Counted from the stretch's first letter, positions 35,234 through 45,027 are shown. The stretch: DNA of 64,000 nucleotides from HXMU1420-13 sp965249965 (GCA_965249965.1 OZ252262.1:868001-932000); one strand, 5' to 3'. Made by a program: numbers and translations. The notes: generated by a model from the letters alone, not told the origin.

Positions 35234-35754
35234 TATGATTGAGTAACTAGTTTAATGTGAGCTAAATGATGATTTCCATGCCAGGCATACAGCGCAACTA
35301 CCCCAACGAGTGTATCAGGATATTTTTCATCTGCAGGGTGATGCAGTGTTCGACTTAATTCTTCCGTCGATAATCGTTTAAGTGTAGCCACCATTTTTTT
35401 ATGTAGAATCTCGATAAACACCAATGCATCTTCAACAGATACATCTTCATAATCTCCGTGTTCGGCCCATAAATGTTCTGCATAAGGCTTGATGGTAGGA
35501 TGATCTTCGGTTAAGGTATTTTTGATGCGAATAAAGGCGTTGAGATGGCTGTCGCAAATGTGATGCAATACTTTACGAACCGACCACCCACCTACCCGAT
35601 AAGGTGTATTTAATAAGCGATCAGGAATTACTCCAACTTCTGCTTTTAGTTTTCCTGGTAAGGCTTCAATTTCTGCAATATATGTTGGTGCATCTTCTGG
35701 CTTATAATCTGCATCGTAATCGAAGTCACCAATGGGGAAGGAACGATTCATCAT
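35233..35754 (-). CDS. YfiT/DinB-family putative metal-dependent hydrolase
   Basis: A 173-residue four-helix-bundle protein of the DinB/YfiT type. Metal-binding histidines are seen in VRKVLHHICDSHLNAF and near the C-terminus in YAWHGNHHLAHI. The N-terminus FPIGDFDYDADYKPED resembles YfiT. The ATG at 35754 follows an AAAGAA stretch and was preferred over a GTG 33 bp upstream. Members include bacillithiol-dependent transferases, but the cofactor here is not known. It is first in a two-gene unit with purM. Confidence 0.85.
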   Translation of the reverse strand: MMNRSFPIGDFDYDADYKPEDAPTYIAEIEALPGKLKAEVGVIPDRLLNTPYRVGGWSVRKVLHHICDSHLNAFIRIKNTLTEDHPTIKPYAEHLWAEHGDYEDVSVEDALVFIEILHKKMVATLKRLSTEELSRTLHHPADEKYPDTLVGVVALYAWHGNHHLAHIKLVTQS

Positions 35755-35773
35755 TTCTTTGCTTTGTTCGAAA

Positions 35774-35781
35774 CAAATATA
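35774..35781 (-). promoter_or_regulatory. Possible -7 element of yfiT-purM promoter
   Basis: On the minus strand this reads TATATTTG, the full Bacteroidota -7 consensus TAnnTTTG, 20 bp before the ATG. A clear -33 TTG at the expected distance is not seen, so confidence is low. Confidence 0.35.
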
Positions 35782-35820
35782 CCACACTTTACATGCTTTG
35801 AGGATTGAATTTTCTAAATC

Positions 35821-36175
35821 TTTTCCACACCCTCTTAGACGAATAAAATTAAATTTATTTATTTAGTAATTAGTTGTAGGTAGTGTGGATTTGTGGATAA
35901 CAAACTTTTCTTTTTTTTAAACAATGCTTGACCGTACTCTGTGGAAAGAAATGTTGAAAATATTTTATTTAAAAACAGATATTTACACTTCATATTATTC
36001 GATTATCCACACTAACACCATTATTGTACATAAAGTAGTTTGAAAATGATTTAACATGGAAAGTTATTCTTTATAGCTGTTGATTAGATTAAAACTTTGT
36101 GGAAACTTGTGTAGAACTTTTCAGATTTTGTGTTATCCCGATGTTATCAGAATACTTTCCACATATTAATCCACA
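35821..36175. other. Candidate chromosomal replication origin (DnaA-box cluster)
   Basis: This gene-free, AT-rich stretch carries two perfect DnaA boxes: TTATCCACA at 36003-36011 and its complement TGTGGATAA at 35892-35900. Single-mismatch or weaker copies lie at 35821-35829 (TTTTCCACA), 35940-35948, 36098-36106, 36155-36163 and 36167-36175 (TAATCCACA). Around 35907-35920 is a T-rich run that could unwind. Genes read away from the gap on both sides (yfiT-purM to the left, dtd onwards to the right). dnaA itself is not adjacent, so this may be the origin or a DnaA-titrating site. Confidence 0.6.
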
Positions 36176-36187
36176 TTTTTTATATCC

Positions 36188-36628
36188 ATGAAAGTTGTAG
36201 TTCAGCGCGTGAAAGAAGCAAAAGTATCAGTGGGTAGAGAAATTACTGGAGTAATTCATGAAGGGCTTTTATTGCTAGTTGGAATACATTCAGAGGACAC
36301 TGAAAAAGAATTAGAATGGATGTGTGAGAAGATTCTTAAACTCCGTGTTTTCCCAGATGATGAGGGAAAAATGAACAGATCTGTAAGCGATATTAATGGA
36401 GGTATTTTAGTTGTTTCTCAGTTCACTTTATATGGTGACGCCAAAAAAGGCACTCGACCAAGTTATATTCAGGCCGCTCGCCCGGAACAAGCTGAACCTA
36501 TGTATGAGCAAATGATCGAGTATTTTAAATCACACTCTAATCTGAATATTCAGGGTGGAAAATTTGGGGCGATGATGGAAGTAAGTTTAATTAACGATGG
36601 ACCGGTTACTTTGATTTTGGAGAAATAA
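36188..36628 (+). CDS. dtd: D-aminoacyl-tRNA deacylase (Dtd)
   Basis: A 146-residue enzyme that hydrolyses D-amino acids, and glycine mischarged on tRNA-Ala, from tRNA. The family motifs SQFTLYGD near residue 78 and NDGPVTLIL near the C-terminus are intact, and the N-terminus MKVVVQRVKEAKVSV is typical. Full length. It is the first gene to the right of the DnaA-box cluster and is separated from the next gene by 1 bp. Confidence 0.95.
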   Translation: MKVVVQRVKEAKVSVGREITGVIHEGLLLLVGIHSEDTEKELEWMCEKILKLRVFPDDEGKMNRSVSDINGGILVVSQFTLYGDAKKGTRPSYIQAARPEQAEPMYEQMIEYFKSHSNLNIQGGKFGAMMEVSLINDGPVTLILEK

Positions 36629-36629
36629 A

Positions 36630-37517
36630 TTGGCTGTCATTTTTTTATTTATTGATGGCGTTGGGCTTGGAAATCGATCAGAGGAAAACCCATTTTTCAG
36701 TCAGACGTATGAAAGCTTTCAAATTCTTTCGGGCGAACATTTCTTTGATGATGCTGACTCTATTGAATCTTCGAATCATATCTTCAAACCCATTGATGCA
36801 AATCTGGGAGTTGAAGGATTACCCCAAAGTGGTACCGGACAGGCAAGTTTATTTTCCGGTAATAACGCCAGTAAAGTTATAGGTAAACATTTCGGACCGT
36901 ATCCTCATTCGGGTATTCGGTATTTATTAGAAGAGCAGAGTCTTTTTCATGCTGTTCAGGAAGTCGGAAAATCACCCTATTTTATCAATGCGTACCCTCC
37001 TGTATTTATAGATTATTCAGAAAAAAGAAATCGCTGGAGTTGCAGTACATTGATGACCAGATCGGCAGGGCTTCCACTTAATTCGATACAAGAGATTGAA
37101 AACGAAACCGCATTAACAGCAGAAATTGTACAAAATGCATGGCGAGAACGATTGGAAATTGATATTCCAAAAATTACACCAACTGATGCAGCTAAGCGTT
37201 TACTACAAGTAGTTCCAGAGTACGATGTGTTGATGTACGAATATTACCTCACCGACAAGGCCGGACATAATAAATCTCATGAAGATGCAGCACGAGTGAT
37301 GAATCCTTTGGATGAATTTTTATTACATATCCTTAAAAATAAAAGAAGTGAAGATGTCTTAGTAATCACAAGCGACCATGGAAATATGGAAGATTTATCT
37401 GTTCGCACACACACCAGAAATGCGGTTCCTTTAATGGTATATGGCGAAGGTGCAGATTCCTTTAATAGTGTTGAAAGCTTAGTAGATGTTAAGGGTGCTA
37501 TACTAGATGCACTTTAG
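36630..37517 (+). CDS. Alkaline-phosphatase-superfamily phosphomutase-like metalloenzyme
   Basis: A 295-residue protein of the metalloenzyme superfamily that includes phosphoglycerate mutase and phosphopentomutase. Metal-site motifs are FLFIDGVGLG at the start, SGTGQASLFSG near residue 67, where the active-site Ser/Thr would sit, and TSDHGNMED with a following THTRNAVPLMVYG near the end. The start is TTG 36630, because no in-frame ATG precedes the IDGVG motif. Shorter than iPGM, it could be a cofactor-independent mutase or a phosphatase. Confidence 0.75.
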   Translation: MAVIFLFIDGVGLGNRSEENPFFSQTYESFQILSGEHFFDDADSIESSNHIFKPIDANLGVEGLPQSGTGQASLFSGNNASKVIGKHFGPYPHSGIRYLLEEQSLFHAVQEVGKSPYFINAYPPVFIDYSEKRNRWSCSTLMTRSAGLPLNSIQEIENETALTAEIVQNAWRERLEIDIPKITPTDAAKRLLQVVPEYDVLMYEYYLTDKAGHNKSHEDAARVMNPLDEFLLHILKNKRSEDVLVITSDHGNMEDLSVRTHTRNAVPLMVYGEGADSFNSVESLVDVKGAILDAL

Positions 37518-37545
37518 TTTTACAAAAATCTGATATTTATCCAAG

Positions 37546-37565
37546 TGAAGGGTTTAAACCCTTCA
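37546..37565. repeat. 20-bp perfect palindrome
   Basis: TGAAGGGTTTAAACCCTTCA reads the same on both strands. It lies 28 bp after the metalloenzyme gene and 47 bp before the C92 amidase gene. There is no T-run, so termination is unlikely by the standard mechanism; it may be an operator or a repeat unit. Confidence 0.6.
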
Positions 37566-37612
37566 TATGAGAAAGCTTCCAATACCAGACTTAGTTTGAT
37601 TACCTTCACTCC

Positions 37613-39085
37613 ATGAAAAAAATACTCCTTTATATGGTTGGTGCTCTGATTCTTATTTACGGAGTACTTCTCATCCCAAACTCTGATTCGATATACATAG
37701 CTACGAAAGGAAGTTCAATACCTTTTGAGTGGAATCAGGACGATCGATGGAATGAACTGGAAGAACAGTTTAAACAAGTAAGAGAGAATCCTGAATTTAT
37801 AGATCAGGAAGATATAGAAAGCAAGATTGAGCGGATGAATGAAACTTTGGATGATTTGGAAAGTGCACCCTTCAATTCGGATGATGAGAGATTAGAGCGT
37901 CTTCTAAATAACTTTTTTGAAACAGCTCCTTTCATTGCAGCGCAGGAATATCAGGATCCTGAGTTTTTTGAAATGTATGATCGCACTCGAAGGATTGTAA
38001 AAAAAGCTTCAATAAATTGGGAGGTAGATAAGCTCGAAACCCGTACTTCAATTTATAAAATTTTATTTGGCATGCGCGCCACAGTGGAAGAAGTGCTGCT
38101 TCAATCAAAAGAAGAAATTGATCCTGTAATATTTGTGACGGATGAACCATCCGAAACCCCATCCACAGAGTTATTTGGAATAAAAGTGCACAGTGGAGAT
38201 TTACTTGTTTCGAGAGGTGGAGCAGAAGTCTCGGCCTTGATTTCTAGAGGAAACGACTTTCCCGGTAATTTCTCACACGTGGCTTTAATTTATGTAGAAG
38301 AAGGATCGAACACCGCGTACTTAATTGAAGCACACATCGAACGCGGTGTAGCCATTGCATCAGCAGAAGAATATGTAAATGATGGAAAGCAGCGATTTAT
38401 GGTGCTTCGTCCAAGGGCTGATTTACCTGAAATTATAGAAGATCCAATGCTTCCACATTTAGGTGCAAAAGATGTGTTCGATGAGGTGAATACCCGTCAT
38501 ATCCCATATGATTTTAAAATGGATTTTTACGACTCTGAGAAAATGTTTTGTTCTGAAGTTGGCTCTTATGCCTATAAAAATAGAGGAATTAAATTATGGG
38601 AGTCAGAGTCTACTATTTCTTCAAATGGTGTAGTTAAGCTTTTAAACACATTTGGTGTAGAAAATTTTGTTACACAAATGCCCTCCGATTTAGAATATGA
38701 TCCAAAGTTATCAGTTGTTGCTGAATGGCGGGATACGGAAGCTTTATATGATGATCACTTATATAATGCGGTGATTGATGCAATGCTGGAGTGTGCAGAA
38801 TTAGAGGTAGACATTGATGTGAATCATTGGATGCTGCCTGCAGTCCGAGTAGTGAAAGGGTATAGTTTAGTTCAAAATATGCTTGAATCTGAAGGTCCGG
38901 TACCGGAAGGTATGAATGCAACGCAAGCGCTAAAAAGTGATGCTTTTATACAAAGGCATGAATATTTAAAAGCAAAAACTAACGCTGATATTCAAGCGTT
39001 TAAAGTCGATGAAAATTATCTTCCACCATACTGGGAAATGTTTCGCATAGCCAGAGCAAATGCCGGGTGTATTAATTTAGAATAG
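37613..39085 (+). CDS. C92/YiiX-type permuted papain amidase
   Basis: A 490-residue exported or membrane-anchored protein: one N-terminal hydrophobic helix (about 5-21), an acidic helical segment, then a permuted NlpC/P60-like fold. Landmarks of the YiiX/C92 family are VHSGDLLVSRGG near 190, SHVALIYV with the catalytic His, LIEAHIERGV with the acidic residue, and KMFCSEVGSYAYKN, in which Cys is the nucleophile. Such enzymes cleave peptide-like bonds in cell-wall or lipid-linked substrates. It reads towards a patatin gene 4 bp downstream. Confidence 0.8.
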   Translation: MKKILLYMVGALILIYGVLLIPNSDSIYIATKGSSIPFEWNQDDRWNELEEQFKQVRENPEFIDQEDIESKIERMNETLDDLESAPFNSDDERLERLLNNFFETAPFIAAQEYQDPEFFEMYDRTRRIVKKASINWEVDKLETRTSIYKILFGMRATVEEVLLQSKEEIDPVIFVTDEPSETPSTELFGIKVHSGDLLVSRGGAEVSALISRGNDFPGNFSHVALIYVEEGSNTAYLIEAHIERGVAIASAEEYVNDGKQRFMVLRPRADLPEIIEDPMLPHLGAKDVFDEVNTRHIPYDFKMDFYDSEKMFCSEVGSYAYKNRGIKLWESESTISSNGVVKLLNTFGVENFVTQMPSDLEYDPKLSVVAEWRDTEALYDDHLYNAVIDAMLECAELEVDIDVNHWMLPAVRVVKGYSLVQNMLESEGPVPEGMNATQALKSDAFIQRHEYLKAKTNADIQAFKVDENYLPPYWEMFRIARANAGCINLE

Positions 39086-39089
39086 TGTC

Positions 39090-39944
39090 ATGAAGAAGAT
39101 TCAACTTGTATTAGGTTCGGGTGGGGCAAGAGGGATTGCTCATATCGCAGTGATAGAACAGCTGATAGAAAAAGGCTATGAAATTACTGAAATTGTAGGG
39201 TGCTCGATGGGTGCCGTGATTGGTGGAATTTATGCTGCGGGGCATCTCCAAGAATACAAAGAATGGTTATTTTCGTTAGATAGAAATCAGGTTTTTGAGC
39301 TCACCGATTTTACCTTAAAAAAAGAGGGATTTGTTAAAGGAGAGAAGATATTTGCAAAGCATCGCGAAATGACCGGCGATTTAAATATCGAGGATTTATC
39401 CATTCCGTTCAGGGCCGTTTCTGTGGATGTGAAAAGTGGAAAGGAAGTGATTTTTAAAAATGGTGACATGTATAAAGCGCTGAGGGCGTCAGTTTCTATT
39501 CCTGGGGTGTTTGTACCGATTGAGGAGAATAATAAAATGTTGGTGGACGGCGGTGTGCTAAATCCGCTACCAATCAATCTCATCAAAAGAAAAGAAGACT
39601 CAATGATCGTTGCGGTTGACTTAAATGCAGCGGGCAAACCTTTGATTAAGGAAAAAGAAAAGGAAAAAGAGAAGACACCAAAATGGTATGAACAAGCAAT
39701 CCCGGATAACATTCTTCAAAAGACCCGTTTTGATACCAAAAAAGATGATTCCATGTCTGTGTTTGAACTGATGGAAAGTACGTTTATGCTCACTCAAGAT
39801 CGGTTAAAGGAGTTGATGATTGAGGTGTATAAACCGGATGTATTAATCAGTATACCGCGAAAAACATGCAGTACCTTCGAATTCTGGAAGGCAAAACATG
39901 TTTACGAAACAGGGCTCAAAGCATTCGAACAAACGATGCATTAA
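39090..39944 (+). CDS. Patatin-like phospholipase
   Basis: A 284-residue RssA/YchK-like patatin. Oxyanion loop LGSGGARGIAH at 8-18, nucleophile Ser39 in GCSMG, and the catalytic Asp in VDGGVLNPLP near 152. A basic, lysine/glutamate-rich linker (about 188-200) is unusual but not disruptive. It probably hydrolyses phospholipid acyl chains at the inner membrane. It follows the amidase by 4 bp, so both may be one unit, and it is convergent with the acetylesterase gene, whose stop directly abuts its own. Confidence 0.9.
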   Translation: MKKIQLVLGSGGARGIAHIAVIEQLIEKGYEITEIVGCSMGAVIGGIYAAGHLQEYKEWLFSLDRNQVFELTDFTLKKEGFVKGEKIFAKHREMTGDLNIEDLSIPFRAVSVDVKSGKEVIFKNGDMYKALRASVSIPGVFVPIEENNKMLVDGGVLNPLPINLIKRKEDSMIVAVDLNAAGKPLIKEKEKEKEKTPKWYEQAIPDNILQKTRFDTKKDDSMSVFELMESTFMLTQDRLKELMIEVYKPDVLISIPRKTCSTFEFWKAKHVYETGLKAFEQTMH

Positions 39945-41837
39945 TTACCAGTCATCTGTTCTGAATGGAATTACCGGCAATCCTTCCCGATTATATAATG
40001 ATACTTTTGGATTATCTGCCCAGGCATACCTCACGGCAATAGGATTTGGTACCTGATCTGAAAAAACTCGAATCATATTCTTGTCTATCTCGGCAGTAGC
40101 CCAATGGAAAACGGAATCAGAACCAGAAATCGCGAAACCTTCAATTATATCAGAGTTCTTAATTTCCCAACCATTTTCAGCATATTCAAAAGTTATTTCG
40201 ATGGCATTATCATTGATCTTGTGGTTCAGATACATGGGTCCCGAATGAACGATATCGTCCTTATAAGCCACTTTTTTTGCTGCCAGCCATAACCGTTTAC
40301 CTACATCTTTTTTGTTTCTTGGGTGGATATCATCAGCATCACCAATATCAATAGTTACTGCCATTGCAGTATTTGGTAATTCAAGAGTTTCTGTTTGAGT
40401 TTCTCTAAGTCTTGCCCAATCCGAATCTGTTGGTTGTTCATGCCTTGGTAACCAGGCGGCCAATTGAACAAATAAAAACGGAAAATCTCCCTGTCCCCAC
40501 TCAGCTCTCCATTCTTCAATCATTGCAGAGAATAAATCCTTATACCAATAGTATTGCCCTGCGTTACTTTCTCCCTGATACCAAATTACGCCCTTTATTT
40601 TGTATCCAATTAAAGGATGAATCATTGCATTGTATAAAAACCCCGGGTAATGTTCGTAAAGAATATAATCATCAAGTGGAGGTTCTATGGTATTGCTGAA
40701 TTTCCAGGTTCCAGATAAATCAATTTTTTGGTCGTCTACAGAAATCCAAAATTCATCTTCACTGCCAATAAAAGCTCGGTTATCCCAATCCTCTACGGTA
40801 CGGATTGCAAAGACATTTTCGCCTACTTTTAGCAAGGATTGATCTATGTTGATATGTCGCGGATCATCATTCCAGCCTTTTGAATAGATCTGTTCTCCAT
40901 TTAAAAATACAATTGTAAACTTACCGGGATTTCCGAATGATAAAATGGCGTTATCTACTGCATCAATAGAAATGGTTTTTCTTAGCCAGATATAATCAGT
41001 GAAAGCTTCTTGATTGGGAAGTTCTACACGCGCCCAATCGGTATCATCGAACAGGATTTCATTCGCGCCATAACTTAAAATATCAGATTGACCATTAATG
41101 CGAGCCCAGCGTTTTTCATTTTCTACCTGTGCAAGCTCCAGCTTCTGTGCCCAATTCGGTTCTGATAGTACTTCAATTGCCTCTTGTTCATAGCCTGTTA
41201 CCTTCTGTAATCTTTCGGCTGGTGTCCAGGCTTCAGCCGGTGTTCCCCCCCAGTTAGAATCAATGATCCCAACCGGAACGCTTTTTTCTACATGATTCAA
41301 TTTTGCGAAATACCATGCAACTGCTGAGAATTCAGGACTATTTTCCGGGTTTGCAATTTTCCACTCGCCAGAATTTAACTGCATCTCTTTTTTATAAGAG
41401 AATGTATTTTCAACTTCGAAAAAGCGAATTTCTGGGTAGGCGGAATTAGCAACTTCATCTTCCCAGCTATCAACTACCCAGTTTAGCTTCCATTCCATAT
41501 TAGATTGACCACCAGCAATCCAAACTTCACCAAAATAGACATCACTGATTGTTACCTTTTCGGAACCCTGAACTTCAATTTGAAAAGGGCCGCCTGCAGA
41601 TTGTGAAGGTAAATAAAGTTGCCAGTAGCCGTCATTATTGGTAGTGGTAAACTCTTCTGATCCATTCAATGACACGGCCACGTTTTGTCCCGGCGAGTCC
41701 CATCCCCACATTTTAATAGGCTCGTTTCTTTGATAGACCATATGGTCGCTAAACATTCTGGGTAAAATTAATTTTTGAGCTTGAACGGATGAAGTAAAGA
41801 TCATAAGTACAGCGAAAAGGAAAACTAGTTTTTTCAT
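39945..41837 (-). CDS. Sialate O-acetylesterase-like enzyme
   Basis: A 630-residue exported SGNH-fold esterase with signal peptide MKKLVFLFAVLMIFTSSVQAQ. The catalytic Ser112 is in AGGQSNMEW and the Asp/His pair in DADDIHPRN. An inserted beta-sandwich domain (about 270-380, ISIDAVDNAILSFGNPGKF) is usual for bacterial members. Substrates in relatives are acetylated sialic acids or plant polysaccharides. The NeuB-type cluster is 27 kb away, so no link is claimed. It is divergent from glpK. Confidence 0.85.
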   Translation of the reverse strand: MKKLVFLFAVLMIFTSSVQAQKLILPRMFSDHMVYQRNEPIKMWGWDSPGQNVAVSLNGSEEFTTTNNDGYWQLYLPSQSAGGPFQIEVQGSEKVTISDVYFGEVWIAGGQSNMEWKLNWVVDSWEDEVANSAYPEIRFFEVENTFSYKKEMQLNSGEWKIANPENSPEFSAVAWYFAKLNHVEKSVPVGIIDSNWGGTPAEAWTPAERLQKVTGYEQEAIEVLSEPNWAQKLELAQVENEKRWARINGQSDILSYGANEILFDDTDWARVELPNQEAFTDYIWLRKTISIDAVDNAILSFGNPGKFTIVFLNGEQIYSKGWNDDPRHINIDQSLLKVGENVFAIRTVEDWDNRAFIGSEDEFWISVDDQKIDLSGTWKFSNTIEPPLDDYILYEHYPGFLYNAMIHPLIGYKIKGVIWYQGESNAGQYYWYKDLFSAMIEEWRAEWGQGDFPFLFVQLAAWLPRHEQPTDSDWARLRETQTETLELPNTAMAVTIDIGDADDIHPRNKKDVGKRLWLAAKKVAYKDDIVHSGPMYLNHKINDNAIEITFEYAENGWEIKNSDIIEGFAISGSDSVFHWATAEIDKNMIRVFSDQVPNPIAVRYAWADNPKVSLYNREGLPVIPFRTDDW

Positions 41838-41924
41838 GAGATTAAGTAATTATAAAACGGAGAGATTAGTTGAGAATAACTTTTATTTGGAACATATTCA
41901 GACAGGAAAAAAAAGGAGTCATCA

Positions 41925-43394
41925 ATGAGTAAAAAATATATTCTGGCTATCGATCAGGGAACTACCAGCTCAAGGGCTATTCTATTCGATCATTCCGGGG
42001 ATATTCATGTGGTTGCACAAAAGGAATTCACGCAATATTTCCCTGCAGATGCCTGGGTAGAACATGATCCAAACGAAATTTGGGCATCTCAAAAGGCTGT
42101 AATTGATGAGGTTCTGCGAGGTCATAAAGACGAAGTGGCCGCCATCGGAATTACAAATCAGCGAGAGACCACAATAGTTTGGGATCGGGATACGGGCGAA
42201 CCAATCCACAATGCGATAGTTTGGCAAGACCGACGAACATCAGATTATTGTGATTCTTTAAAAGCGGAAGGTTGGGCGTCTAAAATTGCTGATAAAACCG
42301 GGTTAGTGATTGATAGTTATTTTTCAGGCACAAAAGTTCGCTGGATATTAGAAAATGTTGATGGTGCCCGAGAAAAAGCTAATCAAGGTAAACTGGCTTT
42401 TGGAACCGTAGATAGCTGGTTAGTCTGGAAATTAACAGATGGTAAGGTTCACATCACAGACGTGACCAACGCCTCCAGAACCATGTTATACAATATTCGC
42501 GAACTTAACTGGGATGCAGAACTTTTAGAGCTCATGGGAATTCCGGCTTCTATGCTGCCTGAAGTTAAATCCTCAAGTGAAGTGTATGGAGAGTCAACCT
42601 ATGGAATACCAATTGCAGGTATTGCCGGAGATCAGCAAGCCGCTATGTTTGGGCAAATGTGTATTCAACCAGGCATGTTGAAAAACACCTATGGAACAGG
42701 GTCATTTCTAATGTTCAATACCGGGGAAGAAGCTATTACATCCAACAATAATCTTCTTACAACCATAGGCTACGGTTTAGATGGAAAAGTTACCTACGCT
42801 TTAGAAGGATCGATCTTTATTGCCGGTGCAGTCGTTCAATGGCTGCGCGATGGTCTGGGAATCATTAAATCATCATCAGATGTAGAAGCTCTTGCAAACA
42901 CGGTTGAAGATAATGGCGGAGTTTATCTTGTGCCGGCGTTCGCGGGTTTAGGGGCTCCACATTGGGACCAGAGAGCACGTGGAGCAATGTTTGGACTAAC
43001 CAGAGCAAGTTCAGCGGGTCACATTGCACGGGCCGCGCTTGAAGGAATTGCCTTTCAAGTTAAAGATATACTTTCCGCCATGGAGGCGGATTCCGGTATC
43101 AAAATTAAAGAGCTTCGGGTAGATGGAGGAGCAACGGTAAATAACACGCTTATGCAATTTCAAGCTGATATTCTTCAAATTCCACTTGTTCGACCAAAAG
43201 TATTAGAAACAACAGCACTTGGCGCAGCTTATCTGGCAGGACTGGCAACCGGATTTTGGTCAAGTACCGATGAGGTAGGCAAGCAATGGCAGGAAGATCG
43301 CCGGTTTGAGCCACGTATGAGTGCAGAGAAGGCAGAGGCATTACTTCATAATTGGAATAATGCGGTAGAAAAAAGCAAAGACTGGGATGAATAA
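41925..43394 (+). CDS. glpK: Glycerol kinase
   Basis: A 489-residue FGGY kinase making glycerol 3-phosphate from glycerol and ATP. Motifs: DQGTTSSRAILFD at the start, NQRETTIVWDR, NAIVWQDRR, GIAGDQQAAMFGQ and DGGATVNN. A strong ribosome site AGGAG lies 7 bp before ATG. First of three glycerol genes; glpD follows 60 bp later. Confidence 0.96.
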   Translation: MSKKYILAIDQGTTSSRAILFDHSGDIHVVAQKEFTQYFPADAWVEHDPNEIWASQKAVIDEVLRGHKDEVAAIGITNQRETTIVWDRDTGEPIHNAIVWQDRRTSDYCDSLKAEGWASKIADKTGLVIDSYFSGTKVRWILENVDGAREKANQGKLAFGTVDSWLVWKLTDGKVHITDVTNASRTMLYNIRELNWDAELLELMGIPASMLPEVKSSSEVYGESTYGIPIAGIAGDQQAAMFGQMCIQPGMLKNTYGTGSFLMFNTGEEAITSNNNLLTTIGYGLDGKVTYALEGSIFIAGAVVQWLRDGLGIIKSSSDVEALANTVEDNGGVYLVPAFAGLGAPHWDQRARGAMFGLTRASSAGHIARAALEGIAFQVKDILSAMEADSGIKIKELRVDGGATVNNTLMQFQADILQIPLVRPKVLETTALGAAYLAGLATGFWSSTDEVGKQWQEDRRFEPRMSAEKAEALLHNWNNAVEKSKDWDE

Positions 43395-43454
43395 TAGAAC
43401 TGAGCTTTGAGAAGCGTGGCATGAACTAAAGAAACAGTATAGATAAATTCTAAA

Positions 43455-45017
43455 ATGAACAGATCCGAGTTCCTAAAAACAATCCGTGAGAAAAATCAGT
43501 ATTGGGATGTTATCATCATTGGTGGCGGTGCAACAGGGTTAGGCTGCGCTGTTGATGCTGCTTCCCGTGGGTATTCTACGGTTTTGCTTGATATGCATGA
43601 TTTTTCGAAAGGTACTTCCAGCAGAAGTACAAAGTTAGTGCATGGCGGTGTTCGATATTTACAACAAGGAGATGTTTCACTGGTAATCGAAGCCTTGAAA
43701 GAGCGCGGCTTACTAATTCAAAATGCACCACATTTGGTTAGTCACCAGTCGTTTATTGTTCCAAGTTATAAATGGTGGAGCGGTCCATTTTATGGTGTGG
43801 GAATGAAAGTTTATGATGTATTGGCGGGAAAGCTCAACATCAAAAAATCAAAAAACTTATCCGTTGAAGAAACACTCGAAAAGATCCCAACATTAGAGAC
43901 GGAAGGATTGCTGGGTGGTACAATGTACTACGATGGACAGTTTGATGATTCTCGTCTGGCTCTAAACCTGGCTCAAACGGCAGCTGATCATGGGGCGCTA
44001 CCCATCAATTACATGAAAGTTACCGGGTTACTTAAGAATACTTCCGAGTTGGTAACCGGGGTAGAAGCGTTAGATATGATTGATGGCGAAAAATATACAA
44101 TCAATGCGCGTGTAGTTGTTAACGCAACGGGTATTTTCACTGATTCCATTATGAAAATGGACGACGAATTCCATAAACCAATCATCCAGTGTGCTCAAGG
44201 AATTCATCTGGTTTTGGATAAAGAATTTTTACCCGGAGATGCAGCAATTATGGTACCTCATACCGATGATGGCCGTGTTCTTTTCGCTGTTCCCTGGCAT
44301 GGAAAAGCATTGGTAGGAACTACGGATACTCCCATTAAAAAACCTGACCTTGAACCCCGGGCACTTGAGGAAGAAATTGAATTTGTTCTGCGACATGCGG
44401 CCAGATATTTGTCGAAAGACCCAACTAGAAAAGATGTAAAAAGTGTATTTGCGGGATTACGACCCCTCGTAAAACCAGAGGATGAAACATCTACTTCACA
44501 GATATCTAGAAGTCACCATTTGCAAGTTGCAGAATCTGGTTTGGTTACTATTACTGGCGGAAAATGGACTACCTACCGAAAAATGGCAGAAGATACCATA
44601 GATCAAGCGGTACTTGTCGCAGGACTTCAGGAATCAAAATGCATTACTGAAGGTTTGCGCATTCATGGTTGGTTAAAGAATGTAGATATGAATAATCACT
44701 TACATGTATATGGGTCAGATCGCGTTGGTATTGATAAGTTGGTAAAAAAACACCCCGAATTAGGTGAACTCATTCACCCAAAAATGCCATATTTAAAAGC
44801 TGAAGTAGTTTGGGCAGCGCGGAAAGAGATGGCAGTTACAATCGATGATGTGTTATCACGAAGAACACGAATGTTGTTATTAGACGCAGAGGCGGCATTA
44901 GAATCTGCAGAAGTAGTTGCACAACTTTTGGCTAATGAATTTGATAAAGACGAAGCCTGGATAAAACAGGAAGTCGCTGAATTCAAGGATATGGCAATTC
45001 ATTATACTTTAACCTAA
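43455..45017 (+). CDS. glpD: Glycerol-3-phosphate dehydrogenase (aerobic)
   Basis: A 520-residue flavoprotein oxidising glycerol 3-phosphate to dihydroxyacetone phosphate and passing electrons to quinone. The FAD-binding IIGGGATGLGCAVDAASRG is near residue 22, KGTSSRSTKLVHGGVRYLQQ near 56, and the C-terminal region matches the DAO-C domain (about 400-515). Full length. It lies between glpK and glpF in a glycerol-uptake unit. Confidence 0.95.
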   Translation: MNRSEFLKTIREKNQYWDVIIIGGGATGLGCAVDAASRGYSTVLLDMHDFSKGTSSRSTKLVHGGVRYLQQGDVSLVIEALKERGLLIQNAPHLVSHQSFIVPSYKWWSGPFYGVGMKVYDVLAGKLNIKKSKNLSVEETLEKIPTLETEGLLGGTMYYDGQFDDSRLALNLAQTAADHGALPINYMKVTGLLKNTSELVTGVEALDMIDGEKYTINARVVVNATGIFTDSIMKMDDEFHKPIIQCAQGIHLVLDKEFLPGDAAIMVPHTDDGRVLFAVPWHGKALVGTTDTPIKKPDLEPRALEEEIEFVLRHAARYLSKDPTRKDVKSVFAGLRPLVKPEDETSTSQISRSHHLQVAESGLVTITGGKWTTYRKMAEDTIDQAVLVAGLQESKCITEGLRIHGWLKNVDMNNHLHVYGSDRVGIDKLVKKHPELGELIHPKMPYLKAEVVWAARKEMAVTIDDVLSRRTRMLLLDAEAALESAEVVAQLLANEFDKDEAWIKQEVAEFKDMAIHYTLT

Positions 45018-45027
45018 AAAATAATCT

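Noticed and set aside
35763..35777. TTTGTTCGAAACAAA palindrome as a parS site
   Set aside because: It departs from the parS consensus at the centre and arms; it is more likely chance near the yfiT promoter.
39945..41837. Functional link of the sialate O-acetylesterase with the NeuB-type cluster
   Set aside because: They are about 27 kb apart with no shared operon, and this esterase family often acts on other acetylated glycans.
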